A stretch of DNA of 64,000 nt, taken from the NCBI GenBank assembly GCA_003864495.1, contig ML133436.1, positions 1,841,756-1,905,755 of the forward strand, written 5' to 3'. Positions 61,801 to 64,000 of the stretch are shown here, in pieces. The position numbers and the translations under genes were made by a program. Position 1 is the stretch's first letter. Each line of letters starts with the position of its first letter. The notes under the pieces are model-generated. The model was not told the origin of the DNA. It saw only the letters and a program-made list of their open reading frames with translations, and made no database searches. This DNA is from Nemopilema nomurai. Taxonomy: Eukaryota > Cnidaria > Scyphozoa > Rhizostomeae > Rhizostomatidae.

Positions 61801-64000
61801 AATTTTCGATTTTTTGGACATTTTTTGACTTTTTTGATAGGTCCGGACCTGTCAATTTTGGATGAAAATGGCCTGAGATTGAAACTTTGAAAATATCGTT
61901 CTAAACACAGCCAGATGACTTGGAAGCTAACAATGCATGTTTAGGCAAGTGTTTTGAGTGGTTTTGTGTAAAAATATTTTTGGAAATTTTTCATGTTTTT
62001 TCAACATTTTTACCGTTCTAGACTGATAACGTTTTTGGCAGTGATCTGACGTGTAACTTTTGAAATATGAACGTGAACTCTTCAGGAAGGTCATCTAGCA
62101 TTGTAAAATGATGATTTAACATGATTTGAAGTAAAAATAAATTTTCGATTTTTTGGACATTTTTTGACTTTTTTGATAGGTCCGGACCTGTCAATTTTGG
62201 ATGAAAATGGCCTGAGATTGAAACTTTGAAAATATCGTTCTAAACACAGCCAGATGACTTGGAAGCTAACAATGCATGTTTAGGCAAGTGTTTTGAGTGG
62301 TTTTGTGTAAAAATATTTTTGGAAATTTTTCATGTTTTTTCAACATTTTTACCGTTCTAGACTGATAACGTTTTTGGCAGTGATCTGACGTGTAACTTTT
62401 GAAATATGAACGTGAACTCTTCAGGAAGGTCATCTAGCATTGTAAAATGATGATTTAACATGATTTGAAGTAAAAATAAATTTTCGATTTTTTGGACATT
62501 TTTTGACTTTTTTGATAGGTCCGGACCTGTCAATTTTGGATGAAAATGGCCTGAGATTGAAACTTTGAAAATATCGTTCTAAACACAGCCAGATGACTTG
62601 GAAGCTAACAATGCATGTTTAGGCAAGTGTTTTGAGTGGTTTTGTGTAAAAATATTTTTGGAAATTTTTCATGTTTTTTCAACATTTTTACCGTTCTAGA
62701 CTGATAACGTTTTTGGCAGTGATCTGACGTGTAACTTTTGAAATATGAACGTGAACTCTTCAGGAAGGTCATCTAGCATTGTAAAATGATGATTTAACAT
62801 GATTTGAAGTAAAAATAAATTTTCGATTTTTTGGACATTTTTTGACTTTTTTGATAGGTCCGGACCTGTCAATTTTGGATGAAAATGGCCTGAGATTGAA
62901 ACTTTGAAAATATCGTTCTAAACACAGCCAGATGACTTGGAAGCTAACAATGCATGTTTAGGCAAGTGTTTTGAGTGGTTTTGTGTAAAAATATTTTTCA
63001 TGTTTTTTCATGTTTTTTCGACATTTTTACCGTTCTAGACTGATAACGTTTTTGGCAGTGATCTGACGTGTAACTTTTGAAATATGAACGTGAACTCTTC
63101 AGGAAGGTCATCTAGCATTGTAAAATGATGATTTAACATGATTTGAAGTAAAAATAAATTTTCGATTTTTTGGACATTTTTTGACTTTTTTGATAGGTCC
63201 GGACCTGTCAATTTTGGATGAAAATGGCCTGAGATTGAAACTTTGAAAATATCGTTCTAAACACAGCCAGATGACTTGGAAGCTAACAATGCATGTTTAG
63301 GCAAGTGTTTTGAGTGGTTTTGTGTAAAAATATTTTTGGAAATTTTTCATGTTTTTCGACATTTTTACCGTTCTAGACTGATAACGTTTTTGGCAGTGAT
63401 CTGACGTGTAACTTTTGAAATATGAACGTGAACTCTTCAGGAAGGTCATCTAGCATTGTAAAATGATGATTTAACATGATTTGAAGTAAAAATAAATTTT
63501 CGATTTTTTGGACATTTTTTGACTTTTTTGATAGGTCCGGACCTGTCAATTTTGGATGAAAATGGCCTGAGATTGAAACTTTGAAAATATCGTTCTAAAC
63601 ACAGCCAGATGACTTGGAAGCTAACAATGCATGTTTAGGCAAGTGTTTTGAGTGGTTTTGTGTAAAAATATTTTTGGAAATTTTCATGTTTTTCGACATT
63701 TTTACCGTTCTAGACTGATAACGTTTTTGGCAGTGATCTGACGTGTAACTTTTGAAATATGAACGTGAACTCTTCAGGAAGGTCATCTAGCATTGTAAAA
63801 TGATGATTTAACATGATTTGAAGTAAAAATAAATTTTCGATTTTTTGGACATTTTTTGACTTTTTTGATAGGTCCGGACCTGTCAATTTTGGATGAAAAT
63901 GGCCTGAGATTGAAACTTTGAAAATATCGTTCTAAACACAGCCAGATGACTTGGAAGCTAACAATGCATGTTTAGGCAAGTGTTTTGAGTGGTTTTGTGT
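49872..64000 (+). repeat. Satellite array, about 42 copies of a ~339-bp unit, continues past right edge
   Basis: The block TTACCGTTCTAGACTGATAA recurs at a spacing of 333-341 bp from 49878 to the window end. Other constant blocks are GGCAGTGATCTGACGTGTAA, GATAGGTCCGGACCTGTCAA (with the palindrome AGGTCCGGACCT) and CACAGCCAGATGACTTGGAA. Copies are nearly identical; differences are mostly 1-4 bp indels in T or A runs and a variable spacer before the unit start, in a short form (TTTTTCATGTTTTTTCATG) or a longer one (TTTTTGGAAATTTTTCATG). The first unit is the most diverged (e.g. TTAAGATGACTTGAAG instead of TTAACATGATTTGAAG), as expected at an array edge. No gene is present. Confidence 0.97.
60640..62700 (+). 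repeat. Sub-block of seven consecutive satellite units sharing a G-to-A variant
   Basis: Seven successive units, at about 60646, 60984, 61324, 61663, 62002, 62341 and 62680, have TTTTTTCAACATTTTT where the other units have TTTTTTCGACATTTTT. All seven also have the long spacer form. They mark a recent local amplification within the array. Confidence 0.85.

Noticed and set aside
52506..63786. Repeated 63-112-residue minus-strand frames in the satellite
   Set aside because: They are the same frame seen in each near-identical unit, broken at the variable spacer; no codon-level constraint is visible.
49872..64000. CRISPR-like array
   Set aside because: Units are ~339 bp, nearly identical over their entire length, with no unique spacers, in an animal genome.
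1..64000. tRNA, rRNA or snRNA genes
   Set aside because: Scanned by eye for A/B boxes, cloverleaf arms and U-snRNA motifs; nothing convincing was found.

Overview
The window is nuclear DNA of an animal. Genes are split into many short exons (30-300 nt) with GT/AG introns, introns are AT-rich, and the encoded proteins match metazoan nuclear genes (mitochondrial aconitase, CHTF18, RPP20/POP7, a HEAT-repeat protein, an SVOP-like transporter). AT-rich introns, many small repeats and near-vertebrate protein conservation fit an anthozoan cnidarian (coral or anemone) best, but that assignment is inference.

Layout. 1-1839 (minus): the 5' exons of a mitochondrial aconitase gene that runs off the left edge. 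It shares a 151-bp intergenic promoter region with CHTF18 (1991-16692, plus), a 24-exon gene for the clamp-loader subunit of the alternative RFC; all exons were joined here in frame to a 910-residue product. Intron 6 holds a decayed hAT transposon. CHTF18 is tail-to-tail with POP7 (16886-18766, minus, 5 exons, 144 residues), whose stop codon lies in a perfect 50-bp tandem duplication. 18.8-27.2 kb is repeat-rich: a 554-bp insertion with a 5-bp target duplication, a foldback-like structure made of two inverted arrays of a ~169-bp unit, and a MITE. 27.3-42.7 kb (plus) holds a coiled-coil gene followed, perhaps as the same gene, by a HEAT-repeat gene (HEATR4-like). Its introns carry a 15-bp GC-rich minisatellite, a local duplication that copied a splice acceptor, and a ~117-bp tandem array. 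42850-44664 (minus) is a two-exon SVOP-like MFS transporter. 44.8-49.9 kb is sparse: a dispersed repeat related to one in CHTF18 intron 21, two possible divergent first exons, a frameshifted zinc-finger gene and a short Rep-like ORF. From about 49.87 kb to the right edge everything is one satellite array of about 42 copies of a ~339-bp unit.

The conserved genes are single-gene eukaryotic units with no operon logic. The recurring architecture is divergent and convergent packing with very short spacers (151, 193 and 115 bp). The most unusual observations are: the POP7 start region and the 5' region of the coiled-coil gene look like inverted copies of one another, one carrying an insertion and the other the empty site; the foldback array; the POP7 stop-codon duplication; and the satellite, with edge-diverged units and a block of seven copies sharing one variant.
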